This document shows positions 36,964 through 44,673 of a stretch of 64,000 nucleotides of DNA, piece after piece. Source of the stretch: Spirosoma agri (lineage in GTDB: Bacteria; Bacteroidota; Bacteroidia; Cytophagales; Spirosomataceae). The DNA is taken from NCBI RefSeq assembly GCF_010747415.1, contig NZ_JAAGNZ010000001.1, forward strand, positions 806,001 through 870,000, given 5' to 3'. The notes under the pieces were generated by a model that had not been told where the DNA came from, searched no databases, and saw only the letters and a list, made by a program, of their open reading frames with translations. Within the stretch, counting starts at the first letter, position 1. Each line of letters starts with the position of its first letter. A program made the translations under genes and the position numbers.

Positions 36964-38850
36964 ATGAAGGATACATTCTTCTTTCAGGCAATGGTCTATC
37001 TGGCCTCCGCCGTGATCATGGTCCCGATTGCTAAAAAGCTGGGCCTGGGATCGGTACTGGGTTATTTGCTGGCCGGAATCATCATTGGCCCATCCTGTCT
37101 GGAATTTATTGGTCATGAAGGAACCGACATCATGCACTTTGCCGAGTTTGGCGTCGTCATCATGTTATTTGTCATCGGTCTTGAACTGGAACCGTCCCGG
37201 TTGTGGCGTCTGCGCAAGTCGATTCTGGGTATGGGTGGCGTTCAGGTCGGTGCTACGTCAGTCGTGATTGCCGGTCTGGCTATGCTATTTGGAATCGACT
37301 GGAAACAGTCGCTGGCGCTGGGCATGATCGCGGCCATGTCATCGACTGCCATCGTGTTGCAGTCGCTGAACGAAAAAGGACTGATGAAAACAGCCGCCGG
37401 GCAAGGGTCCTTTGCGGTGCTGTTGTTTCAGGATATCGCCGTGATTCCGATGCTGGCCCTGTTTCCGCTACTGGCCAGCGATACCCTCACACCCGTTACG
37501 GAAGGAGGCCACAGCAGTACCACGCTGGTCGATTCGCTGCCCCCCTGGCTTCAGCCAATTGCCGTACTGGGTTCCGTCGCGATTGTGATTGTAACGGGTC
37601 GGTATCTGACTCCGCCCCTGTTCCGCGTCATTGCCCGAACCGGAATGCGCGAAATGTTTACGGCTACGGCGCTGCTGCTGGTGGTAGGAATTGCGGTACT
37701 GATGTCGACGGTGGGTCTTAGCCCCGCGTTGGGTACGTTCTTGGCGGGTGTCGTGCTGGCTAACAGTGAGTATCGCCATGAGCTCGAAAGTGACATTGAT
37801 CCCTTCAAAGGATTACTGCTGGGACTATTCTTTATTGCCGTAGGTGCGTCGATTGATTTCCAATTGGTCATCGCCGATCCCTGGCTGATTCTGGGGCTGG
37901 TACTGGGCATTATGGTCTGTAAACTACTCGTTCTTTCGCTGATTGGTAAATCGTTTGCGCTCTCCAACGAACAAAATTCGATCTTCAGTTTTGGGTTGTG
38001 CCAGGTCGGTGAGTTTGCGTTTGTCCTGTTGAGCTTTTCAGTACAGGAGGGTATTTTGTCTAAAGAAATAACCGATACCATGACGGCAGTCGTGGCGATC
38101 AGCATGGCCTTTACGCCCCTGGTCATGATGCTTAACGAGAAGCTGATTCTTCCCCTGCTGGGTATGAAACAGGCGGTTGAGGAGCGGGAAAGCGATCTGG
38201 TCGAGCAGGACAACCCGGTGATTATTGCGGGCTACGGTCATTTTGGGAGTACCATTGGCCGCTTTCTACAATCCAATAATATAGGAACGACCGTACTGGA
38301 TAGTAACAGCGACAATGTGGACTGGCTGCGTCGGATGGGCTACAATGTGTTTTACGGCGATGCCAGCCGGCACGATCTGCTGGAGATAGCGGGTGCGGCC
38401 AAAGCGAAGGTGATCGTTATTGCGATCAGTGACGAAGAAAAACGACTGGAACTGATCGAAATCGTTAAGAAGCACTTCCCGGAACTGCACATTCTGGTAC
38501 GTGCCACAAACCGGTACGACGCTTACGATCTGATGAACGCCGGCATGTTGCACATCTACCGCGAAACCCTCGATACAAGCCTTCGGGTGGGCGTCGATGC
38601 GTTAACACTACTGGGCCATCGGGCACACGAGGCCAACCGGTCGGCAAAGATGTTTTTCCGGCACGATGAGCGGATGCTTAAAAAACTGTCGGCCATACGC
38701 AACGACGACGAATATGTCCACGCGGTGCAGGAAACGCAGGCCGAACTGAATCGAATCATTCAGGCCGACCGCAGTGCCGCAAGCCTGCGCGCCGATGAGG
38801 GTTGGGATGAAGAAAGCCTGATCGAAGAGAACAGAGCCCTAACTAAATAA
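36964..38850 (+). CDS. KefB/KefC-type glutathione-regulated K+/H+ antiporter (CPA2)
   Basis: 628 residues with about 12-13 membrane helices in the first 385 residues (VLGYLLAGIIIGPSCLEFIG, FGVVIMLFVIGLELEPSRLW, GMIAAMSSTAIVLQSLNEKG, LLFQDIAVIPMLALFPLLA, LSPALGTFLAGVVLANSEYR) and a C-terminal RCK/TrkA-N domain (PVIIAGYGHFGSTIGRFLQ, YNVFYGDASRHDLLEIAGA, DEEKRLELIEIVKKHFPELH). It exchanges K+ for H+ across the inner membrane; in Kef systems glutathione adducts open the gate. Pairing with the upstream oxidoreductase supports this. Whether glutathione or another thiol is the ligand here is not known. Confidence 0.92.
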   Translation: MKDTFFFQAMVYLASAVIMVPIAKKLGLGSVLGYLLAGIIIGPSCLEFIGHEGTDIMHFAEFGVVIMLFVIGLELEPSRLWRLRKSILGMGGVQVGATSVVIAGLAMLFGIDWKQSLALGMIAAMSSTAIVLQSLNEKGLMKTAAGQGSFAVLLFQDIAVIPMLALFPLLASDTLTPVTEGGHSSTTLVDSLPPWLQPIAVLGSVAIVIVTGRYLTPPLFRVIARTGMREMFTATALLLVVGIAVLMSTVGLSPALGTFLAGVVLANSEYRHELESDIDPFKGLLLGLFFIAVGASIDFQLVIADPWLILGLVLGIMVCKLLVLSLIGKSFALSNEQNSIFSFGLCQVGEFAFVLLSFSVQEGILSKEITDTMTAVVAISMAFTPLVMMLNEKLILPLLGMKQAVEERESDLVEQDNPVIIAGYGHFGSTIGRFLQSNNIGTTVLDSNSDNVDWLRRMGYNVFYGDASRHDLLEIAGAAKAKVIVIAISDEEKRLELIEIVKKHFPELHILVRATNRYDAYDLMNAGMLHIYRETLDTSLRVGVDALTLLGHRAHEANRSAKMFFRHDERMLKKLSAIRNDDEYVHAVQETQAELNRIIQADRSAASLRADEGWDEESLIEENRALTK

Positions 38851-38876
38851 GCACCCCCTCACGAAACGTGTCTGCA

Positions 38877-38906
38877 TCTCCCGAATGGTTCAGCCCGTTC
38901 GGGAGA
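38877..38906. terminator. Candidate hairpin terminator between convergent genes
   Basis: A 9-bp stem (TCTCCCGAA at 38877-38885 with TTCGGGAGA at 38898-38906) lies between the ends of the Kef antiporter (38850) and the Gfo/Idh gene (38915). Neither side has a strong T-run, so the terminator call is tentative. Confidence 0.45.
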
Positions 38907-38914
38907 CGTTGTGT

Positions 38915-40222
38915 TTATACCGGATATTGCCACTCACCCCGATAAGCCCGGCTGAGGAGTTTATTCGCTTCGGGGTCATTCTGAATTTGGGTGCCGTCCC
39001 ACTCGACACTCCGGCCCAGTTTCATGGACAGCATACCCAGTAAAGCCATATTGGTCGAGCGGTGACCGATTTCGATATCGGAAACGGGTAATTTGTTAGT
39101 TTTGATACTATCCAGAAAATTAGCCCAGAGCTGTGCAATATTCTGATCATCAGGCTTATTGAGTTGCGCGTCCTGATGAATGATGGGTTTCTTGGAATCA
39201 GCCGGATAGAAGGTCCAGCCATCGAGCCAGCCCATGTGAAACGTGCCTTCCGTACCGTAGAAATACACCCCGACTGCCTGTTGCGGGTGCGTCTTTTCGG
39301 CGTTATTGGCCGCAAAATTCCGCTGCTCCCAGATAGCCGTAAAATTCTCGAACTCGTAGGTCGCCACCTGATGATCGGGGGCATCGGTGCTGTCTTTCCG
39401 GATGGGCCGCCCACCGGTCGAATAGATTTTACGCGGATGCTTTTCTTCGGTCCACCACAAAATCTGGTCCAGCCAGTGAATACCCCAGTCACCCAGCGTC
39501 CCGTTGGCATAATCCAGAAAATTGCGCCAGCCTCGCGGGTGCATTGCTGGATTGTAGGCCCGTAGCGGAGCTGGTCCGCACCACATATTCCAGTCCATTT
39601 CCTTAGGCGCTTCACCGTCGGGAGTTGGCTGTCCTGCGCCACCCCCATAGTACACAAACGCCCGTGCCATCCCGATTTGACCGGCTTTCCCCGACTTCAG
39701 AAACTCCATACCCGACACGTTGTGGGGTGACACGCGCCGGTGGGTACCCACCTGACAGATGCGCCCCGTTTGCCGGGCGGTTTTTACCATTGCCTTTCCT
39801 TCGTTGATGGTATGGCTGATGGGTTTCTCCACGTACACGTGCGCGCCAACCTGCATCGCGGCAATCGCGATGAGCGGGTGCCAATGGTCGGGCGTGGCCA
39901 CGATAACGATTTCCGGCTTTTCGGTCGCCAGCATCTCGCGGTAGTCCCGGTATAACTTGGGTTGGTCGGATGTCAGCTTGCTCAGTTCATCGCTTGTCTT
40001 TTTGAGTTGCCGGGTATCCACGTCGCAGAGCGCCACAACTTTCGATTCGCCCGCCTGAACAGCGCAGCGCAGAATATTGCCACCCCACCAGCCCGCTCCG
40101 ATCAGGGCCGTGCGGTATTTTTGAGCGGGTTTTCGGGTAATAAACGCCCGAACTTGCAGCGGGTCAGTAATGATCGTGGCTCCGGCCAGCGCCGAGGTTT
40201 TCAGAAACTCAGTACGATTCAT
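38915..40222 (-). CDS. Gfo/Idh/MocA family oxidoreductase, exported
   Basis: 435 residues from ATG 40222, which begins a Tat-like leader (MNRTEFLKTSALAGATIITD). The Rossmann domain reads RTALIGAGWWGGNILRCAVQ, and the family triad region is EIVIVATPDHWHPLIAIAAM then GAHVYVEKPISHTINEGKAM (Glu-Lys-Pro). The C-terminal domain has GWRNFLDYANGTLGDWGIHW and WLDQILWW. It should be an NAD(P)-dependent sugar or inositol dehydrogenase with tightly bound cofactor, working in the periplasm. With the DUF1080 lyase (24055) and the TIM-barrel protein (7656) it could build a 3-keto-sugar route, though they are not clustered. Confidence 0.9.
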   Translation of the reverse strand: MNRTEFLKTSALAGATIITDPLQVRAFITRKPAQKYRTALIGAGWWGGNILRCAVQAGESKVVALCDVDTRQLKKTSDELSKLTSDQPKLYRDYREMLATEKPEIVIVATPDHWHPLIAIAAMQVGAHVYVEKPISHTINEGKAMVKTARQTGRICQVGTHRRVSPHNVSGMEFLKSGKAGQIGMARAFVYYGGGAGQPTPDGEAPKEMDWNMWCGPAPLRAYNPAMHPRGWRNFLDYANGTLGDWGIHWLDQILWWTEEKHPRKIYSTGGRPIRKDSTDAPDHQVATYEFENFTAIWEQRNFAANNAEKTHPQQAVGVYFYGTEGTFHMGWLDGWTFYPADSKKPIIHQDAQLNKPDDQNIAQLWANFLDSIKTNKLPVSDIEIGHRSTNMALLGMLSMKLGRSVEWDGTQIQNDPEANKLLSRAYRGEWQYPV

Positions 40223-40283
40223 GCGTAAGGAAGAGGTTATTACCCCTAAAAGGGCAAAACCCGTTTTCTTTACCGATTTGTCG

Positions 40284-41054
40284 TCAATAATAGCTGAGCA
40301 ACGGTTTGGCCAGCAGCGCCTGGGTGAGCAGGGCCGTGAGCACCAGAAAGTACACAACGCTTACGGCAATAACCTGGCTGGATCGTTTGGCCAGGTAATA
40401 GCCGAACAAGGGTAAAATCTGTAATGCGTGCATTCCGAAAAAGTGAGCTACGCGCAAATCGCCATGTCGCGTACTCCAGTTGGTTACCGGAAGACCTGGC
40501 CCGCCATCGGGTGCTCCAACGGTATGGGCATGATTGGCGACAATTACCATGCCTTCGAACGCAAAAATCACGAACAACAGCATACCCATCCGTATGCCCC
40601 ACAGATAAGGTGCCGGTATGGTTGTCGATCTGGTTACCAAGAAGAGATAGGCGATGTATCCCGTCCAGGCCGTGAATGTTACGATGGCGATGCCCATAAC
40701 TGAAAACAGCAACGCACCCGTAACTGATGTGACGTTGAAATGCGATAGTTTCCCCTGAGCCGCTTGTCCAGTAATGATGACCAGTTCAAGCGTCATGGTG
40801 ATGACGGTCATCCAGGAATAAATCCGCACCGTTCGTGGTCGATTCAGCACATCCAGATACCAGGCCATCGACCAGCAGAAAATCCAGATAGACAGAAAAA
40901 ACTTCGTTGGTTTGATAAACGCATTGATACCCAGTACCTGTTGCGTTGTCGCCAAGGACAAGCCGATGCCGCCAAGGCCACCGATCAGGCAAAATAACCC
41001 GAACCCGTACAAAACGGCGTTCCGACTTCGCAGCGTGCGCAGTAGCGTATTCAT
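40284..41054 (-). CDS. Seven-helix membrane protein of unknown function
   Basis: 256 residues with about seven hydrophobic helices (for instance AVLYGFGLFCLIGGLGGIGL, FFLSIWIFCWSMAWYLDVL, IYSWMTVITMTLELVIITG, TGALLFSVMGIAIVTFTAW, LFVIFAFEGMVIVANHAHTV, VAVSVVYFLVLTALL-like end). Conserved-looking polar residues inside the membrane are His and Glu in EGMVIVANHAHTV and in RVAHFFGMHALQILPLFGYY. I do not recognise the family. It lies between the Gfo/Idh gene and the dipeptidase, all leftward, with only 18 bases to the dipeptidase stop, suggesting one operon. Confidence 0.75.
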   Translation of the reverse strand: MNTLLRTLRSRNAVLYGFGLFCLIGGLGGIGLSLATTQQVLGINAFIKPTKFFLSIWIFCWSMAWYLDVLNRPRTVRIYSWMTVITMTLELVIITGQAAQGKLSHFNVTSVTGALLFSVMGIAIVTFTAWTGYIAYLFLVTRSTTIPAPYLWGIRMGMLLFVIFAFEGMVIVANHAHTVGAPDGGPGLPVTNWSTRHGDLRVAHFFGMHALQILPLFGYYLAKRSSQVIAVSVVYFLVLTALLTQALLAKPLLSYY

Positions 41055-41072
41055 TCGATCAATAAGTTATAT

Positions 41073-42266
41073 CTAGTTCACCTTTGCCTGACCCAACACC
41101 CGCAGCAAATTACCGCCCCAGATTTTGGCAATGTCGGCTTCCGAATACTTCCGACGCAGTAGTTCGACGGTCAGGTTTTCGATCTGGCTAACGTCTTCGA
41201 GCCCATTGACGCCACCGCCCCCGTCGAAATCAGAACCGATGCCAACGTGATCGATCCCCGCAATTTGCACAATATGGTCGATGTGATCGGCAATATCCGA
41301 CAAGCTGGCCCGCTCGGACGCATACACCTTTGAGACCGAATCACTCAATGCCGCAATCCGGGCTTCCATCTCGGGCGTAGCTACTTTGCCAACCCGCGAC
41401 ATCCGGATTTTCGTTTTGGCGGCCCGGTGCGCATCCGATGGTTTTTTGAGGTAGTCGCTCACGAAATTTACCTGTACTACGCCCCCTTTGGCGGCAATTG
41501 CCTTGATCATCTCGTCGGTCATGTTCCGGGGGAAATCGCAGAGGGCGCGGCAGTTGGAGTGCGAAGCAATGACGGGTGCTTTCGATAGAGCCAGCGCGTC
41601 GTAGAATGTACTGTCGGCCACGTGCGACACGTCGATCAGAATACCCAGCCGATTCATTTCAACGACTACTTTCTTACCAAACTCGCTTAGTCCACCGTAC
41701 ATTGGTCCATCAGGATCGGTCGATGAATCGCCGATGAGGTTATTGGCGAAGTGTGTCAGGGTAATGTACCGGGCACCCAGATCGTAGTAGGTTTTGAGCA
41801 TCGACAGATCGTTACCAACCGGATAGCCATTTTCCATGCCGATAAAAACGGCCCGCTTTCCGGCCTTTTGAATGCGGTATGCATCGTCGGGCGTGGTCGC
41901 TAGTTCGGCCAGATTCGGGTATTTTTTTAAGGCCTGATGGATCAGATCGAATTGGTTAAGGGCATTGCGTTTGGCTTCGGCGTGGCCTTCATCCGTGCGC
42001 GGCCCCTGCGAGGTATAGACCGCAAAAAACATGGCATCCATGTCGCCCTGCTTCATGCGCGGGAAATCGATCTGCGACTGGTCACGCTTGGTATCGTGCG
42101 TCTTGCCGACGTCAAAACCAGGGTTCTGCATCATGATCGGTGCATCGGCGTGGGTATCGAGCGTCAGAACGCGCTGATGAATTTTATGGGCCTTCTTGGT
42201 TATTGGATCGTCGTCGGGTGGTGACAGAAAGAGAAAGGGGAGTAGGGCAAGAAACGCGTGATTCAT
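41073..42266 (-). CDS. Membrane dipeptidase family (peptidase M19) protein, exported
   Basis: 397 residues with a short signal peptide (MNHAFLALLPFLFLSPP). The zinc ligands of M19 are all visible: LTLDTHADAP (HxD), VFIGMENGYPV (bridging Glu), GILIDVSHVADSTFYDAL (His), APVIASHSNCRALCDFPRN (His) and HVGIGSDFDGGG (Asp). The family hydrolyses dipeptides, often with D-residues, and beta-lactam-like bonds. Length is normal. Export to the periplasm suggests peptide scavenging or peptidoglycan turnover. Confidence 0.93.
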   Translation of the reverse strand: MNHAFLALLPFLFLSPPDDDPITKKAHKIHQRVLTLDTHADAPIMMQNPGFDVGKTHDTKRDQSQIDFPRMKQGDMDAMFFAVYTSQGPRTDEGHAEAKRNALNQFDLIHQALKKYPNLAELATTPDDAYRIQKAGKRAVFIGMENGYPVGNDLSMLKTYYDLGARYITLTHFANNLIGDSSTDPDGPMYGGLSEFGKKVVVEMNRLGILIDVSHVADSTFYDALALSKAPVIASHSNCRALCDFPRNMTDEMIKAIAAKGGVVQVNFVSDYLKKPSDAHRAAKTKIRMSRVGKVATPEMEARIAALSDSVSKVYASERASLSDIADHIDHIVQIAGIDHVGIGSDFDGGGGVNGLEDVSQIENLTVELLRRKYSEADIAKIWGGNLLRVLGQAKVN

Positions 42267-42545
42267 TGGCTGGGTTGTATCGTTTCACGAAAAATACGCA
42301 GAATTGGCCTAAGTCTCAACTAGCGATTGTCCGGAGCGGTTGGTCGGCTGGTAATCGTCTCCTACGATTTGTCAACCGGTTATACGATGAACGCTTGTCC
42401 CGCCATTCGGGACGAACAGAGCCGACTACGTCATTGCAATTGATTGATCCGTAAATTGCAACGAAACTTTCCGATCAAACACCCGGTTTCTCAGACAGTA
42501 CAAGGCCCGCTTTGTTACCGCTCCTGTACACCTACATACACATAC

Positions 42546-43298
42546 ATGGCCGTCGTTCCTTACAAAGATAAAGATACATCCAAGCGCGAACAGGTCGCGG
42601 AGATGTTCGATAGTATTTCGCCTAAATACGACTTGCTCAACCACGTTTTAAGCGGTGGCATTGACATTCTGTGGCGTAAACGGGCTATCCGCGAACTGAA
42701 AGCGAGTAAAACCCCGGCCTACGCGCCGAAAACGATCCTCGATATCGCCACCGGAACCGGCGATTTTGCCCTGGAAGCACTGGCGCTCAAGCCGGAAAAA
42801 ATTATCGGTGTCGATATTTCGGAAGGTATGTTGGCCATCGGTCGGGAGAAGATGAAGCAGCGGGGCGTCGATAAGCTGATCGAGATGCGCTCGGGCGATT
42901 CCGAACGTTTACCGTTTGGAGACAATGAATTCGATGCTGTCATCGTTTCGTTTGGTGTACGTAACTTTGAGAACCTGCTCAAGGGTCTGACCGACATGCA
43001 CCGTGTAACCCGCCCCGGTGGCGTATGCGTGGTGCTGGAGTTCTCGAACCCGCGCCAGTTTCCCTTTAAACAACTATACGGTTTTTACTCCCGCACTATC
43101 CTGCCACTCATTGGGCGCTTAGTGAGCAAAGACGCGTCGGCTTATACGTACCTGCCCGAATCGGTGCAGGCTTTTCCCGACGGCTCTGACTTTCTGCGTA
43201 TTTATGAAGCGGCTGGATTCACCAATACCAAATGGATACCCCTTACATTCGGCGTCGCTTCAATTTATGTAGGTCACAAACGTGCTGGTCAGGTCTGA
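42546..43298 (+). CDS. ubiE: Demethylmenaquinone/ubiquinone methyltransferase UbiE/MenG
   Basis: 250 residues from ATG 42546; the frame is open further up but without typical sequence. Motifs are REQVAEMFDSISPKYDLLNH, TILDIATGTGDFALEAL (SAM-binding motif I), GVDISEGMLAIGREKM, ERLPFGDNEFDAVIVSFGVR and LPESVQAFPDGSDFLRIYEA, all diagnostic of UbiE/MenG. It methylates demethylmenaquinol to menaquinol, the last step for the quinone used by Bacteroidota. The stop overlaps a short tandem repeat before porT, and the two genes probably form one transcript. Confidence 0.95.
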   Translation: MAVVPYKDKDTSKREQVAEMFDSISPKYDLLNHVLSGGIDILWRKRAIRELKASKTPAYAPKTILDIATGTGDFALEALALKPEKIIGVDISEGMLAIGREKMKQRGVDKLIEMRSGDSERLPFGDNEFDAVIVSFGVRNFENLLKGLTDMHRVTRPGGVCVVLEFSNPRQFPFKQLYGFYSRTILPLIGRLVSKDASAYTYLPESVQAFPDGSDFLRIYEAAGFTNTKWIPLTFGVASIYVGHKRAGQV

Positions 43299-43324
43299 CC
43301 CGGTCTGGACTGACCCGGTCTGGA
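43295..43324 (+). repeat. Two 15-bp tandem units at the ubiE-porT junction
   Basis: CTGACCCGGTCTGGA occurs twice in tandem (43295-43309, 43310-43324), followed by a diverged third copy TTGATCCGACTG. The first unit contains the ubiE stop codon and the third begins with the likely porT TTG start. As 15 is a multiple of three, copy-number changes would keep the frame. Confidence 0.75.
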
Positions 43325-44020
43325 TTGATCCGACTGTTTCTTTTCCTTTTTCTGTGTGTCGGAATCGGTTTACAGGCCCAGGCGCAGGGTTATAAATACG
43401 TTCGTAAGCATCTGGAACGCTACGACGATAAGACCATTCATTACGGTTTTTTCTTTGCGGCTCCCGTCACCCGGTTCAGCGTAAGCCATAGCCCGGCTTT
43501 TCTAACGGCCGACTCAGCCTACCGTATCTACTCGCCGAACAAGCCAAGCTTTCGGGTTGGTTTCGTTGTTAACGCTTTCCTCGACGACCGATTTGATCTG
43601 CGGCTAACCCCATCGGTGTCACTCTTTAGCCGGGAAGTGCATTACGACTATCCCGGAGGAACCTCAAAAACGGAGGTCCGTGAATCGACCTGGCTGGATT
43701 TTCCGCTGCTGCTCAAGTACAAATCCGAACGGCGGAACAACAGCCGAATGTATCTATTGGCGGGTGGCGCTTTCAGTGTCGAAACGAACGTGCGCCGGAA
43801 AGAGCTTCAGGGCGCTAGCCGACTCAGTACGGGCACGATGGATTTGGCGGTTGAATACGGTGTTGGTTTCGAACAATTTTTCGAATTTTTTAAATTTGCG
43901 CCCGAACTTCGGTTCTCCCACGGTCTTATCAATCTGTACCGTCCCACCAGTAATGCCGCCGGAGTAGGGATCAATCGGTTGACTACGCACACAGTGACCC
44001 TCTACCTGAACTTCGAGTAA
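43325..44020 (+). CDS. porT: PorT-family outer membrane protein (type IX secretion/gliding component)
   Basis: About 231 residues from a TTG at 43325, chosen because it directly begins a signal peptide (IRLFLFLFLCVGIGLQAQAQ) and clears the ubiE gene; an ATG at 43232 would overlap ubiE by 67 bases and put a basic repeat before the leader. The mature protein is a small beta-barrel: YDDKTIHYGFFFAAPVTRFS, KPSFRVGFVVNAFLDDRFDL, LRLTPSVSLFSREVHYDYP, STWLDFPLLLKYKSERRNNS, RMYLLAGGAFSVETNVRR and the closing strand HTVTLYLNFE. These match the PorT pattern (HFGF..., lK.kS.R..N.R.Y...G). PorT is needed for type IX secretion, which the large protein at 2680 would use. Confidence 0.8.
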   Translation: MIRLFLFLFLCVGIGLQAQAQGYKYVRKHLERYDDKTIHYGFFFAAPVTRFSVSHSPAFLTADSAYRIYSPNKPSFRVGFVVNAFLDDRFDLRLTPSVSLFSREVHYDYPGGTSKTEVRESTWLDFPLLLKYKSERRNNSRMYLLAGGAFSVETNVRRKELQGASRLSTGTMDLAVEYGVGFEQFFEFFKFAPELRFSHGLINLYRPTSNAAGVGINRLTTHTVTLYLNFE

Positions 44021-44080
44021 TTAGTTGCGTTCTGTTTATCAGCTAATTATAAAAAACTTTAAAATTTTTCAGCAAAACAC

Positions 44081-44112
44081 TTGCAAAACGCTTCGGAATC
44101 CAGCTATATTTG
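44081..44112 (+). promoter_or_regulatory. Promoter of the tRNA-Val gene
   Basis: TTG at 44081-44083 and TATATTTG at 44105-44112, 21 bases apart, match the Bacteroidota housekeeping promoter (TTG at -33, TAnnTTTG at -7). Transcription would start near 44119, about 30 bases before the tRNA. Confidence 0.75.
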
Positions 44113-44148
44113 CACTCCCAAACGACGACAATCGGGCGGAAAAAGAAA

Positions 44149-44223
44149 GGGAGTTTAGCTCAGTTGGTTCAGAGCATCTGCCTTACAAGCAGAGGGTCGG
44201 GGGTTCGAATCCCTCAACTCCCA
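44149..44223 (+). tRNA. tRNA-Val (anticodon UAC)
   Basis: A 75-base cloverleaf: acceptor GGGAGTT pairs with AACTCCC, the D-arm is GCTC...GAGC, the anticodon stem TCTGC/GCAGA encloses the loop CTTACAA with anticodon TAC, and the T-arm holds GGTTCGAAT. The CCA end is not encoded (A then CAC follows). It is preceded by a good promoter and followed by a terminator. The AT-rich island begins right after it, so its 3' end is the likely integration site. Confidence 0.95.
44200..44223 (+). other. Putative attL: 3' end of tRNA-Val
   Basis: Base composition and codon usage change abruptly from here to the window end, and a tyrosine recombinase is encoded at 63437-64000. Integration into the T-arm/acceptor end of tRNA genes is usual for such enzymes and leaves the gene intact, as seen. 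The matching repeat that would mark attR is not found in the window, so the element should extend past 64000. Confidence 0.5.
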
Positions 44224-44234
44224 CACTAGAAATC

Positions 44235-44266
44235 AAGCACTTAGCAGCAATGTTAAGTGCTTTTTT
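44235..44266 (+). terminator. Rho-independent terminator after tRNA-Val
   Basis: AAGCACTTA (44235-44243) pairs with TAAGTGCTT (44254-44262) over a 10-base loop and runs into six Ts (44261-44266). It lies 12 bases after the tRNA. Confidence 0.85.
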
Positions 44267-44673
44267 CGTTTCAGGTACAACGTTAGGTACAACAATCAGA
44301 TTAGAAATTAGATTATATTGGAGAAAAATGGAAGAAGACACTTCACTCATTCTAAGAGAAGAAAGGATATCATAGATATAAGTGGCAATTCAGATTACAG
44401 AGCGATAAAGCCCTATATTACCAAATATAAAAGCCCACCTAAAGAAATTGCATACATTATGAAAAGATTAAAATATTTTAGTCATATTAGCTATATCAAG
44501 AAGATTAACTTGGTCTCAATTTAGCAAAAGATTAAGCGCACAAGTTATTTTAGGCTCTTAATTCAATTGTTTTAGATAGAAGCCTTTCTTATTGTCTTTT
44601 ATAAGAAACAATTAGCCGCTTTTTAAGTGTATTGTTTATTTCTTGTTTACGAGTCACATTTAATGAAACAATC
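44267..44673. other. Island border, no supported gene
   Basis: About 400 AT-rich bases. Two copies of AGGTACAAC stand 12 bases apart (44273-44281, 44285-44293), which could be integrase arm sites. The following bases can be read as a broken coding stretch (for example IRLEIRLYWRK then, in another frame, ISGNSDYRAIKPYITKYKS), perhaps a relic of a gene N-terminus, but nothing intact remains. Confidence 0.4.

Noticed and set aside
44025-44375. Rightward ORF of 116 residues across the tRNA
   Set aside because: It is the translation of the tRNA-Val gene, its terminator and flanks; the tRNA explains the sequence.
44318-44524. 68-residue ORF at the island border
   Set aside because: AT-rich, basic, no family; at most part of a broken gene remnant.
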